In this document: piece after piece, positions 52,545-60,679 of the stretch
Numbering within the stretch: the stretch's first letter is position 1
Layout: each line of letters opens with the position of its first letter
DNA from: Ectopseudomonas chengduensis
Lineage (GTDB): Bacteria > Pseudomonadota > Gammaproteobacteria > Pseudomonadales > Pseudomonadaceae
Reading direction: 5' to 3'
Length of the DNA stretch: 64,000 nucleotides
NCBI RefSeq assembly: GCF_900102635.1
Contig: NZ_FMZQ01000003.1
Location: 62,001-126,000 of the forward strand
Notes under the pieces: generated by a model
Database searches by the model: none
What the model saw: the letters and a program-made list of their open reading frames with translations, nothing else
Told to the model about the DNA's origin: nothing
Translations under genes and position numbers: made by a program

Positions 52545-52871
52545 ATGATGAAAGGTGGCATGGCAGGCCTGATGAAGCAGGCTCAGCAAATGCAGGAAAA
52601 AATGCAGAAGATGCAGGAAGAACTGGCCAACGCTGAAGTCACCGGCCAGTCCGGCGCCGGCCTGGTCAGCGTGGTGATGACCGGTCGTCACGACGTCAAG
52701 CGCATCACCCTGGATGACAGCCTGATGCAGGAAGACAAGGAAGTGCTGGAAGACCTGATCGCCGCTGCCGTCAACGACGCGGTGCGTAAGGTCGAGCAGA
52801 ACAGCCAGGAGAAGATGTCCGGCATGACTGCAGGGATGCAGCTCCCCCCCGGCTTCAAAATGCCCTTCTGA
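52545..52871 (+). CDS. ybaB: YbaB/EbfC family nucleoid-associated protein
   Basis: A 108-residue DNA-binding protein: a Met-rich N-terminus ([20 protein letters not shown]), then [21 protein letters not shown] and a final PPGFKMPF. The family forms a dimeric tweezer and almost always lies between dnaX and recR, as here. Confidence 0.95.
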   Translation: MMKGGMAGLMKQAQQMQEKMQKMQEELANAEVTGQSGAGLVSVVMTGRHDVKRITLDDSLMQEDKEVLEDLIAAAVNDAVRKVEQNSQEKMSGMTAGMQLPPGFKMPF

Positions 52872-52906
52872 GCATGTGACGCCCAGCCGGCACGCATTAC
52901 TGCGTT

Positions 52907-52966
52907 GCGAAAGGCCCCGAGCATCCTCATTTACAGACGTAAACTCCGGTGCTCGGGGCCTTTCGC
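52907..52966. terminator. Long inverted repeat after ybaB
   Basis: GCGAAAGGCCCCGAGCA (52907-52923) and its exact complement (52950-52966) flank a loop that itself holds TTTAC...GTAAA. It may terminate or attenuate transcription between ybaB and recR. A short GTAGGGTGGGCTTTAGCCCAC hairpin follows near 53027-53048. Confidence 0.65.
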
Positions 52967-53082
52967 GCCTTGTACTGCATACCGTCCGGTCGCCCCGTGA
53001 TAATGCTGTGCAAAAACGCACCCGTTCGTAGGGTGGGCTTTAGCCCACCAGATCATTGCCCGCCAACTTTTGCAGGACTTCC

Positions 53083-53682
53083 ATGAGCTTCAGCCCCCTG
53101 ATTCGCCAGTTGATCGACTCCCTGCGCATCCTGCCCGGAGTGGGCCAGAAGACCGCGCAGCGCATGGCCTTGCAGTTGCTCGAACGTGATCGCAGTGGCG
53201 GTCAGCGTCTGGCTCAGGCGTTGAATGCGGCGATGGAGGGTGTGGGGCACTGCAAGCGCTGCCGCAGCCTGAGCGAGGACGAAATCTGCCAGCTGTGTCT
53301 GGACGAGCGCCGCGACGACAGCCTGCTGTGTGTGGTGGAAGGTCCGATGGACGTTCATGCCGTGGAGCAGACCGGCTTTCGCGGCCGTTACTTCGTGCTC
53401 AAGGGGCATCTGTCACCGCTCGATGGTCTGGGGCCAGAAGCCATCGGTATTCCTGCGCTGCTGGAGCGCATCGATGCCGGTGCTTTCAGCGAAGTGATCC
53501 TGGCCACCAACCCGACGGTGGAAGGCGAGGCCACGGCGCACTACATCGCTCAGATCCTCGCCGGCAAAGGTCTGGTCGCCTCGCGCATCGCCCATGGCAT
53601 GCCGCTCGGTGGCGAACTGGAACTGGTCGACGGCGGTACCCTGGCCCATGCCTTGGCAGGTCGGCGCCCGATCAGCCTGTAA
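53083..53682 (+). CDS. recR: Recombination mediator RecR
   Basis: A 199-residue protein of RecFOR gap repair. The helix-hairpin-helix is at the N-terminus ([15 protein letters not shown]), the zinc finger is C57, C60, C69 and C72, and the Toprim domain includes [16 protein letters not shown] and [14 protein letters not shown]. The ATG at 53083 is the family start; the frame is open for nine more codons. Confidence 0.97.
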   Translation: MSFSPLIRQLIDSLRILPGVGQKTAQRMALQLLERDRSGGQRLAQALNAAMEGVGHCKRCRSLSEDEICQLCLDERRDDSLLCVVEGPMDVHAVEQTGFRGRYFVLKGHLSPLDGLGPEAIGIPALLERIDAGAFSEVILATNPTVEGEATAHYIAQILAGKGLVASRIAHGMPLGGELELVDGGTLAHALAGRRPISL

Positions 53683-53712
53683 GCAGTTAAACCCTCTCGA
53701 TTCGGAGTGCCA

Positions 53713-54291
53713 GTGACCACCGACACTCTGCGCCGTATTGCTCTGCTGCTCCTGCTCGGGGCGCCTCTGGCTGCACAGGCTCAATGTCCGACCGGGCAGG
53801 TACGGGTGTGCCTGGGCGCATCCTGCCTATGCGTGCCCGATCCGGTACGGGTACGTGAAGATGGCCTGAATATGGCGGCGGCGCGTCTCGAAGCCTGGTT
53901 GCTGCAATCTCGCCAGGCAGCACTGCGAGCCGGCACCGAACCTATCCCTCTGATGATTCGTGCCCAGCTCGCGCCTTTCTACGACGATGCATTGCTTGAT
54001 GAAGTGCGCTTTCGCGTGGGCATCACCGACGAGATGGACGCCGCCACCGTCATGCTGCAGAACCCCGATGTGCAGGCCGTGACGCTGGTCGACGTGGTGG
54101 TGTTTCGCAACGCCGATGCCGCCGCAGAGGATGCGGCGCTGTGGGCGCATGAATTGTGGCATGTGCAGCAATACCGCGAGTGGGGCACCGATGGCTTCGC
54201 CCAGCGTTACACGCGCAATTTCCAGTCAGTGGAAGGGCCAGCCTACGAGATGGGCGAGCGGGTGAGAAAGGCGTTGCGCGAGCAGAAATGA
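53713..54291 (+). CDS. Secreted HExxH protein (DUF4157-like)
   Basis: A 192-residue secreted protein. A signal peptide (LRRIALLLLLGAPLAAQAQ) is followed by a cysteine-rich segment (CPTGQVRVCLGASCLC). The motif HELWH at 146-150 with VQQYREWG is the zinc-protease-like signature of DUF4157 proteins. GTG 53713 is placed after GGAG with five-base spacing; an earlier GTG at 53707 overlaps that site. Actual protease activity is not shown. Confidence 0.8.
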   Translation: MTTDTLRRIALLLLLGAPLAAQAQCPTGQVRVCLGASCLCVPDPVRVREDGLNMAAARLEAWLLQSRQAALRAGTEPIPLMIRAQLAPFYDDALLDEVRFRVGITDEMDAATVMLQNPDVQAVTLVDVVVFRNADAAAEDAALWAHELWHVQQYREWGTDGFAQRYTRNFQSVEGPAYEMGERVRKALREQK

Positions 54292-54357
54292 AACGCTCGC
54301 TTGAAAACCAAGCAAGCGCTAGGTTAGGGTGGCCAAAATAATAACGGGAGTACCCGC

Positions 54358-55506
54358 ATGGCCGCCTCTCTGTCGTATTTCGATGAGTCCCACCAATTGG
54401 TTCGTGATTCCGTCCGGCGTTTCGTCGAGCGTGAAATCCTGCCGTATATCGACGAGTGGGAGGAGGCCGAGGAGTTTCCTCGTGAGCTGTACCTCAAGGC
54501 TGGCGCTGCGGGCATTCTCGGTATCGGTTACTCGGAGCAGCTCGGCGGCAGTCACGAGGGTGACGTGTTCGCCAAGGTGGCGGCCAGCGAGGAACTGATG
54601 CGCAGTGGCTCCGGCGGCCTGGTGGCCGGGCTCGGTTCGCTGGATATCGGCCTGCCACCCATCGTCAAATGGGCCAAGCCCGCCGTGCGTGAGCGCGTGG
54701 TGCCGCAGGTACTGGCCGGCGAGAAGATCATGGCGCTGGCGGTGACCGAGCCCTCCGGTGGCTCCGACGTGGCCAATCTCAAGACCCGCGCTGTGCGCGA
54801 CGGCGATCATTACCGCGTCAATGGCAGCAAGACCTTCATCACCAGCGGCGTGCGTGCCGATTACTACACGGTGGCGGTGCGCACCGGCGGTGAGGGCTTT
54901 GGCGGCGTCAGCCTGTTGCTGGTGGAGAAGGGCACGCCGGGTTTCAGTGTCGGTCGCAAGCTGAAGAAGATGGGCTGGTGGGCCTCGGATACCGCTGAGC
55001 TGTTCTTCGACGACTGCAAGGTGCCGGTGGAGAACCTGATCGGCGCGGAGAATGCCGGTTTCGCCTGCATCATGGCCAACTTCCAGAGCGAGCGCCTGAG
55101 CCTGGCGATCATGGCCAACATGACCGCACAACTGGCCCTGGAGGAGTCCCTGAAGTGGGCGCGCGAGCGCCAGGCGTTCGGCAAGCCGGTGGGCAAGTTC
55201 CAGGTGCTCAAGCACCGCCTGGCCGAGATGGCCACGCAGCTCGAAGTCTCCCGTGAGTTCACCTACCGTCAGGCCGCGCAGATGGCGGCCGGCAGGAGCG
55301 TGATCAAGGAGATCTCCATGGCCAAGAACTTCGCCACCGATATCGCCGATCGCCTGACCTACGATGCGGTGCAGATCATGGGCGGCATGGGTTACATGCG
55401 CGAAAGCCTGGTCGAGCGCCTATACCGCGACAACCGCATCCTTTCCATTGGTGGCGGCACGCGAGAGATCATGAACGAGATAATTTCGAAGCAGATGGGG
55501 CTGTAG
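54358..55506 (+). CDS. Acyl-CoA dehydrogenase
   Basis: A 382-residue flavin dehydrogenase. The FAD block is AVTEPSGGSDVANLKTRAV, and the C-terminal block is QIMGGMGYMRESLVERLYRD. The usual C-terminal catalytic Glu position (YEGT) reads GGGT. E245 in FQSERLSLA sits where isovaleryl-/long-chain-type enzymes carry the catalytic base, so this is a member of that subgroup. The substrate chain is unknown. It is monocistronic. Confidence 0.9.
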   Translation: MAASLSYFDESHQLVRDSVRRFVEREILPYIDEWEEAEEFPRELYLKAGAAGILGIGYSEQLGGSHEGDVFAKVAASEELMRSGSGGLVAGLGSLDIGLPPIVKWAKPAVRERVVPQVLAGEKIMALAVTEPSGGSDVANLKTRAVRDGDHYRVNGSKTFITSGVRADYYTVAVRTGGEGFGGVSLLLVEKGTPGFSVGRKLKKMGWWASDTAELFFDDCKVPVENLIGAENAGFACIMANFQSERLSLAIMANMTAQLALEESLKWARERQAFGKPVGKFQVLKHRLAEMATQLEVSREFTYRQAAQMAAGRSVIKEISMAKNFATDIADRLTYDAVQIMGGMGYMRESLVERLYRDNRILSIGGGTREIMNEIISKQMGL

Positions 55507-55609
55507 CCGGGCGCGCAGTGGGAAGGGCTTTAGCTGCGATCATGCTCAAAAAGGGCGGAAAAGCTCGCCGCTGAAGCACCTCCCACGGGGGCATGGTCCT
55601 GCGCGGTTA

Positions 55610-56557
55610 TCAGGAAGCGACCTGATTCTGCGCAGCCTGGCGCAGGCGGGCGATGTCGCGTTGTGGCGGATCGCCGAACAGGCGGCTGTACTCGCGGCTG
55701 AACTGCGATGGGCTTTCGTAGCCGACGCGGTAGCTGGCCGCTGCCGCTTCGAGGTTGTCGCACAGCATCAGCCGGCGAGCCTCCTGCAGGCGCAGCTGCT
55801 TCTGATACTGCAGCGGGCTGAATGCCGTGACTGCCTTGAATCTATGGTGCAGGGTCGAGGGGCTCAGGTTCACCTCGCGGGCCAGTTCCTCGATCCGCAG
55901 CGGCTGATCGAAATTCTTGCGCAGCCACTCGATGGCGCGGGAGATGCGCTGGCTCTGGCTGTCGGCGATGACCACTTCATGCAGGCGATGGCCCTGCGGG
56001 CTGAGCAGCATGCGGTAGAAAATCTCACGCAATGCCAATGGCGCCAGCATGGCGATGTCGGATGGGGTTTCCAGCAGGCGCAGCAGGCGGATCACCGCAT
56101 CCAGCAGGCGCGGGTCGAGACGATCGAGAAACAGCGCCCGTTGGGAGGCCGCGTCCGGGGCTGGAATCGCTGGCATTTCGGTGAGCAGGCTGCTGATCAG
56201 CGCGGGATCGATCTCCAGAGCAATGCTCAGATAGGGGTGATCCGGGCTGGCCTCGATCACCCGACCGGTTACCGGCAGCACCACCGACGCCACCAGGTAA
56301 TTCAACGGATCATAGACGTAGAGCTCGTCACCCAGACGTATCTCTTTACGGCCCTGGGCGATGATGCACAGGCAGGGGTCGTAGACTGTCTGCATCGGCA
56401 GGCTGGGTGTCGTGGCGCGTGCCAGCTTCAGGCCAGGAATCGCTGTGAGGTGCAAACCGTCCTCGGGGACGAAGCGATCGACCAGACGCGCCATTTCGTG
56501 GCTCAGTTCGGCAAGGGGGGTGTCGAGAGTTGTGGCGGTGTGAATGGGTGACTGCAT
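55610..56557 (-). CDS. AraC family regulator with AraC_N (cupin-type) domain
   Basis: A 315-residue regulator. The N-terminal domain (VYDPCLCIIAQGRKEIRLGD, then NYLVASVVLPVTGRV) is the AraC_N type. The C-terminal double helix-turn-helix includes IEELAREVNLSPSTLHHRFK and AAASYRVGYESPSQFSREYS. Two near-identical palindromes lie upstream, at 56625-56647 and 56732-56754, and may be its operators. Inducer unknown. Confidence 0.9.
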   Translation of the reverse strand: MQSPIHTATTLDTPLAELSHEMARLVDRFVPEDGLHLTAIPGLKLARATTPSLPMQTVYDPCLCIIAQGRKEIRLGDELYVYDPLNYLVASVVLPVTGRVIEASPDHPYLSIALEIDPALISSLLTEMPAIPAPDAASQRALFLDRLDPRLLDAVIRLLRLLETPSDIAMLAPLALREIFYRMLLSPQGHRLHEVVIADSQSQRISRAIEWLRKNFDQPLRIEELAREVNLSPSTLHHRFKAVTAFSPLQYQKQLRLQEARRLMLCDNLEAAAASYRVGYESPSQFSREYSRLFGDPPQRDIARLRQAAQNQVAS

Positions 56558-56624
56558 GGCGCGCCTCCGGAAAGTCAGCGAAGCCTAGCCAGGTTTTTCA
56601 GGCAAGTCATGAGGGGCGGCAGGA

Positions 56625-56647
56625 TTAGGCAAATATTTGCCAGTAAT
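56625..56647. promoter_or_regulatory. Palindromic operator-like site 1
   Basis: TTAGGCAA, two bases, ATTTGCCAG, one base, AAT-type ending. The GGCAAATATTTGCC core is a perfect 14-base palindrome. Its twin lies 107 bases away. A half-like GGGCAAATAACC follows at 56648. It lies 68 bases before the AraC start. Confidence 0.6.
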
Positions 56648-56731
56648 GGGCAAATAACCGGTGATACAGAGTATTTCAAGGGAGTCAGGGTGAGCTGCAC
56701 TCGGTTGCAGTAATTTCCTTGCTATGGAGTT

Positions 56732-56754
56732 TTAGGCAAGGATTTGCCAGAAAT
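56732..56754. promoter_or_regulatory. Palindromic operator-like site 2
   Basis: This matches site 1 at 20 of 23 positions, differing in the two central bases and one flank base. The pair fills the intergenic stretch 56558-56886 between the AraC gene and the small secreted peptide. No other feature is seen there. Confidence 0.6.
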
Positions 56755-56886
56755 CGACTAACGCTCTGATGACCTTCTGCCTGATCTTTGTAGCCATCGA
56801 GCGGTGCCTCTGCATCGGCTCGAACGCATGCTGTAGCCATATCACCCGCTAAGTGGTGCTCACATACCTCACGAAAGGAGCGAACC

Positions 56887-57033
56887 ATGCCCAGCAAATG
56901 GCTGATCGCACCGCTGACTCTGTTATTGCTCGCCACGGCCTGGCTTGACTCAAGAGCCGTTGGCGAAGCGGCTTTTGCCGAGCCGGACGCAGCGCCCCAT
57001 GTTCTGCAGCGAAACGCTGCTGGTATGTATTGA
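56887..57033 (+). CDS. Small secreted/membrane peptide, 48 residues
   Basis: Starts MPSKWLIAPLTLLLLATAWL, a signal peptide or single transmembrane segment, and ends in a short Ala-rich tail (NAAGMY). GAAAGGAG lies before the ATG with good spacing. It is followed 20 bases on by the ABM protein and preceded by the operator-like palindromes, so the two may be one AraC-controlled unit. I know no family. Confidence 0.55.
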   Translation: MPSKWLIAPLTLLLLATAWLDSRAVGEAAFAEPDAAPHVLQRNAAGMY

Positions 57034-57053
57034 TTCAGTTCCAGGAGGTTGCC

Positions 57054-57353
57054 ATGAGCATCATTCACCGTATGACCGTTCGCGCCCGTCACGGCCGTTC
57101 AAATCGGTTGGGGCAGTGCCTGGCGCGGTTGCATGAGGTCGGGCGAGATATTCCAGGTTGTGAGCGCCTGCGTGTGTTCTCACTGCGCAATGATCCGTTG
57201 ATATGGCAGGTCGAAGGGCAGTGGCGTTCGGCAGCGGCACGCGACGCTTTCCTTGGCAGCGAAGGCCTGCGTCGGGTTTTGGCCCAGGCGATAGATGAAG
57301 GGCTGTTCACTCATCTCGAATGCGGTATGGAATTGCAGCAGCAGGTCGCCTGA
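57054..57353 (+). CDS. ABM-domain (antibiotic biosynthesis monooxygenase-like) small protein
   Basis: A 99-residue ferredoxin-like fold protein. MSIIHRMTVRARHGRSNRLG gives the first strand and helix; CERLRVFSLRNDP and WQVEGQWRSAAARDAFL follow. AGGAGG lies seven bases before the ATG. Substrate unknown. It follows the small peptide gene and precedes the polyamine operon. Confidence 0.8.
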   Translation: MSIIHRMTVRARHGRSNRLGQCLARLHEVGRDIPGCERLRVFSLRNDPLIWQVEGQWRSAAARDAFLGSEGLRRVLAQAIDEGLFTHLECGMELQQQVA

Positions 57354-57431
57354 GCCGCTCAGACTTGCCTTTGTGAAATTATCTCTATAGATTTTCATGA
57401 AATTAATTATTTTAAATTTCATGAGTCGTCT

Positions 57432-58721
57432 ATGTTTCGCCATGCCAGTGAGCACGTCGACAGCTATTACGCCCATAGCTGCAAGGATCGACTGACGCAT
57501 CATCCCGTGCTGCAAGATGATTTGCAGTGCGAGGTGCTGGTGATCGGTGCTGGTTTCAGTGGTCTGCACACTGCTTTGCGCCTGGCCGAAGCAGGCCGCA
57601 AGGTCATTCTGCTGGAGGCCAGTCGTGTGGCCTGGGCGGCCTCTGGACGCAATGGCGGGCAGGCGATTCTGGGCTGGTCCTGCGATATGCCGCCGCTGGA
57701 AAAGGCGCTGGGCATCGAACGCGCCCGCCGTCTGTGGGATGGCATGAGCTGGGCAGCTCGTGAGCTGCGTGAACTGCCCGAGCGCCACGGCTTCGACTGC
57801 GATTACCGCCGCGGCCATCTGTGGACGGCAGTGCTGCCACGTCGTGTGGCGCTGCTGCATGAGTGGCAGGAGGAGGCCGCTTATAAATGGGGGCATCGCG
57901 CGCTGCAGTTCGTCTCTCGTGAGCAGATGCCGGAGTGGGTCGCCAGCGAGCGTTACCGCGCTGGCCTCTACGACCCCGAGGCCGGGCATCTCAATCCGCT
58001 CAAGTTGGCGCTCGGGCTAGCCGAAGCCTTCGTTCGCGCCGGTGGGCAGATCTTCGAGCAGAGCCGTGTGCTGAGTCAGGACAAGCAGGGCGCGGGCTAC
58101 CGGGTGCGTACCGAGCACGGCAGCGCGCAGGCCGACACCCTGGTGCTGGCCTGCAACACCTATATCGATCACCTCGAGCCGCGTCTGGCGCGGCGCATCC
58201 TGCCTGTCGGCACCTACCAGATCGCCACCGAACCGCTGGGCGCCGACTGCGCCGAGGCACTTTTGCCGCGCAATGCGTGTGTGACCGACAACCAGTTCGT
58301 CCTCGATTACTTCCGCCGCACCCCGGATCACCGCCTGCTGTTTGGCGGCGGCTGTACCTATCTGGGCGGCCTGCCGAGAGACATGGCGGCGGCCACGCGA
58401 CCGTTCCTCGAGCGCGTATTCCCGCAGCTGTCAGGCGTGGCAATCGACTTTGCCTGGGGCGGCCATATCGACGTGACTCGTGCTCGCACGCCCGACGTTG
58501 GCGGCGAGAACGGCCGTTACTGGCTGCAGGGCTTTTCCGGGCATGGTGTGCTGCCGACCCTGGCGGCGGCGCGGGCAGTCAGTGATGCCATTCTCGGCAA
58601 TGACGACGAACTGGCTCTGTATCAGCAACTGCGCAATCCCGAATTCCCATTCGGCGAGCGCCTGGCGGCACCGCTCGAGGCCATCGGCAAGGCCTGGTAT
58701 CGATTAAGAGACTATTTCTGA
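57432..58721 (+). CDS. FAD-dependent oxidoreductase, gamma-glutamylputrescine oxidase-like (PuuB/DadA type)
   Basis: A 429-residue flavoprotein. The Rossmann motif is VLVIGAGFSGLHTALRLAEAG, followed by WAASGRNGGQ, a pattern of the DAO/PuuB subgroup. The C-terminal part has YWLQGFSGHGVLPTLAA. It is the first gene of a unit with a PuuR-like regulator, a PuuA-like synthetase and a SpuC-like aminotransferase, so oxidation of a gamma-glutamylated polyamine is the best guess. Confidence 0.88.
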   Translation: MFRHASEHVDSYYAHSCKDRLTHHPVLQDDLQCEVLVIGAGFSGLHTALRLAEAGRKVILLEASRVAWAASGRNGGQAILGWSCDMPPLEKALGIERARRLWDGMSWAARELRELPERHGFDCDYRRGHLWTAVLPRRVALLHEWQEEAAYKWGHRALQFVSREQMPEWVASERYRAGLYDPEAGHLNPLKLALGLAEAFVRAGGQIFEQSRVLSQDKQGAGYRVRTEHGSAQADTLVLACNTYIDHLEPRLARRILPVGTYQIATEPLGADCAEALLPRNACVTDNQFVLDYFRRTPDHRLLFGGGCTYLGGLPRDMAAATRPFLERVFPQLSGVAIDFAWGGHIDVTRARTPDVGGENGRYWLQGFSGHGVLPTLAAARAVSDAILGNDDELALYQQLRNPEFPFGERLAAPLEAIGKAWYRLRDYF

Positions 58722-58722
58722 C

Positions 58723-59280
58723 ATGGACAAGAATCTGGAGATGGCCGCGCTGGCCGTGCTCATTCACGACCTGCGCAAGCACAAGAAGGTCACCCTCAAC
58801 GAGCTGGCCGAGCGCATCGGTCGTTCCGTGGGCTTTCTCTCGCAGGTCGAGCGTGGCCTGTCGCGCCCGACCGTGGCAGATCTGACTGCCATCAGCGAGG
58901 CACTCGACGTACCCACCACCTATTTCTACAGCCTGCCCAAGCCCAAGGCGCTGGACTGGGTGACCCGTCCGGACGAGCGCCGCACCCTGTACCTGGCCGG
59001 TGGCATCACCGACATCATGGCGTCGCCGACCTTGCAGGGCGCCTTCATGGTCGTCGATAGCCTGCTCGAACCGGGGGCCAGCAGTGGCGAGCGGCAGATG
59101 AGCGATCGCTCCGAGCAGGCCGGCTACGTACTCGAAGGCCAGCTGACGCTGTGGCTGGGCGAGGACGAAGAAAGTGCCACCCTCTATCCCGGCGATGTTT
59201 TCCAGGTGCCTAGCTATGCGCGCCTGCGTTATGCCAACCAGGGCGACACCCCCGCGCGGGTGTTGTGGATCTACACCTGA
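58723..59280 (+). CDS. XRE family regulator with cupin domain (PuuR-like)
   Basis: A 185-residue regulator. The N-terminal helix-turn-helix is VTLNELAERIGRSVGFLSQV; the cupin is at about 110-180 (GYVLEGQLTLWLGEDEES, then YPGDVFQVPSYARLRYAN). It starts one base after the oxidase stop, so the two are coupled. Cupin-XRE proteins in this context repress polyamine catabolism (known of PuuR); that role here is inferred. Confidence 0.9.
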   Translation: MDKNLEMAALAVLIHDLRKHKKVTLNELAERIGRSVGFLSQVERGLSRPTVADLTAISEALDVPTTYFYSLPKPKALDWVTRPDERRTLYLAGGITDIMASPTLQGAFMVVDSLLEPGASSGERQMSDRSEQAGYVLEGQLTLWLGEDEESATLYPGDVFQVPSYARLRYANQGDTPARVLWIYT

Positions 59281-59309
59281 ACCTTCCCGTGAACCCGGAA
59301 ATAACCACA

Positions 59310-60656
59310 ATGAACGCCACCCGAGTCGAGCTGCTCGACGAAGTCCGTCAATTTCGCCAGGTCCACCCCGAGGTGCGCTTCGTCGACCTGATCTGTCTGG
59401 ATATCCCCGGGCATTTCTACGGCAAGCGCTACCCCATCGAGATGCTGGAGAAGGTCGCCGCCGGCAGCGCCCTGAAACTGCCGCAGAACTGCGTGCTGCT
59501 CGGCGCTCAGGGCGGGCTGTACGAGATCGGCGACTACTGCTTCCATGACGGTGACCCGGACGCGCCACGGCGACTGATCCCCGGCACGCTCAAGCTGGTG
59601 AACTGGGAGCGCCAGCCGCTGGGGCAGATGCTGATCAGCTCCGATGGCACCGAAGCACCGATCGAGTTCGAGCCGCGCGAGGTGCTGGCGCGCGTGGTGC
59701 AGCGCCTGGCCGCGCGTGGCATTCGTCCGGTGGTGGCCTTCGAGCTGGAGTTCTACCTGTTCGACAAGGCGCTCAAGGACGGCTTGCCGCAGTACCCGCG
59801 CGATGACCTGAGTGGCGATGCCGACGACCAGCCGAACATGCACATCGAACGGCTGTCGCGTTTTTCCGAGGTGCTCGACGACATCAGCGAGACCGCGCGT
59901 CTGCAGGGCATCGACACCACGGTGATCACCGCCGAGATCGGCCCGGGGCAGTTCGAGATCAACTTCAGCCACAACATGGATCCGATGCAGGCGGCCGACT
60001 GGTCGGCGCTGTTCTGCCGGGTGACCCGTGGTGTGGCGCTCAAACACGGCCATCGCGCCAGCTTCATGGCCAAGCCGTACCTGCAGTATCCGGGCAGTGG
60101 CATGCACATCCACGTCAGCCTGTACGACGAGGCGGGCGACAACCTGCTGGCCTGTGACGAGCAGCGTCCGCTGCGGCATGCCGTGGCCGGTTGCCTGGAA
60201 CTGCTGCCGGAGCTGATGCCGATCTACGCGCCGAACCACAACAGCTATCGCCGCTTCGGCGCTCAGGTGAACTCGGCGAGCAAGGCCAGTTGGGGCTTCG
60301 AAGACCGCGACGCCTGCGTGCGTATTCCCGAGTCGGACGCGCGCGACCTGCGCCTGGAATTCCGCCTGCCGGGCGCCGATGCCAACCCCTATCTGGTGCT
60401 GGCGGCATTGCTGACCAGTATCGAGCATGGCCTCGACGCCAAGGTCGAGCCCATTGCACCGCTCAATGACGACCGCACCAGCGGCGTCGACTTTCCCAAG
60501 GACATGCTCGACGCCGTGCGCCGCATGCAGGCCAGTGAGCGCGTTGCCGCGGGGCTGGGCAGCGAGTTCGTCATGGTCTATTGCGAGAACAAACGCCAGG
60601 ATCACCTGGCCTTCATGCACGACATCAGCCCGCGCGAATACCGCTGGTACCTGTGA
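59310..60656 (+). CDS. Glutamine synthetase family protein, gamma-glutamylpolyamine synthetase-like (PuuA type)
   Basis: A 448-residue ATP-dependent ligase. The GS metal/ATP blocks are VVAFELEFYLF, ITAEIGPGQFEINF, HRASFMAKPYLQYPGSGMHIHVS and FEDRDACVRIPESDARDLRLEFRLPGADANPYL. Housekeeping GlnA features such as the adenylylation tyrosine region are not obvious. ATG 59310 gives the family start; the frame is open 45 bases earlier into the regulator gene. Confidence 0.9.
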   Translation: MNATRVELLDEVRQFRQVHPEVRFVDLICLDIPGHFYGKRYPIEMLEKVAAGSALKLPQNCVLLGAQGGLYEIGDYCFHDGDPDAPRRLIPGTLKLVNWERQPLGQMLISSDGTEAPIEFEPREVLARVVQRLAARGIRPVVAFELEFYLFDKALKDGLPQYPRDDLSGDADDQPNMHIERLSRFSEVLDDISETARLQGIDTTVITAEIGPGQFEINFSHNMDPMQAADWSALFCRVTRGVALKHGHRASFMAKPYLQYPGSGMHIHVSLYDEAGDNLLACDEQRPLRHAVAGCLELLPELMPIYAPNHNSYRRFGAQVNSASKASWGFEDRDACVRIPESDARDLRLEFRLPGADANPYLVLAALLTSIEHGLDAKVEPIAPLNDDRTSGVDFPKDMLDAVRRMQASERVAAGLGSEFVMVYCENKRQDHLAFMHDISPREYRWYL

Positions 60657-60679
60657 TGTCACGGATAGAAGGAGGCGCC

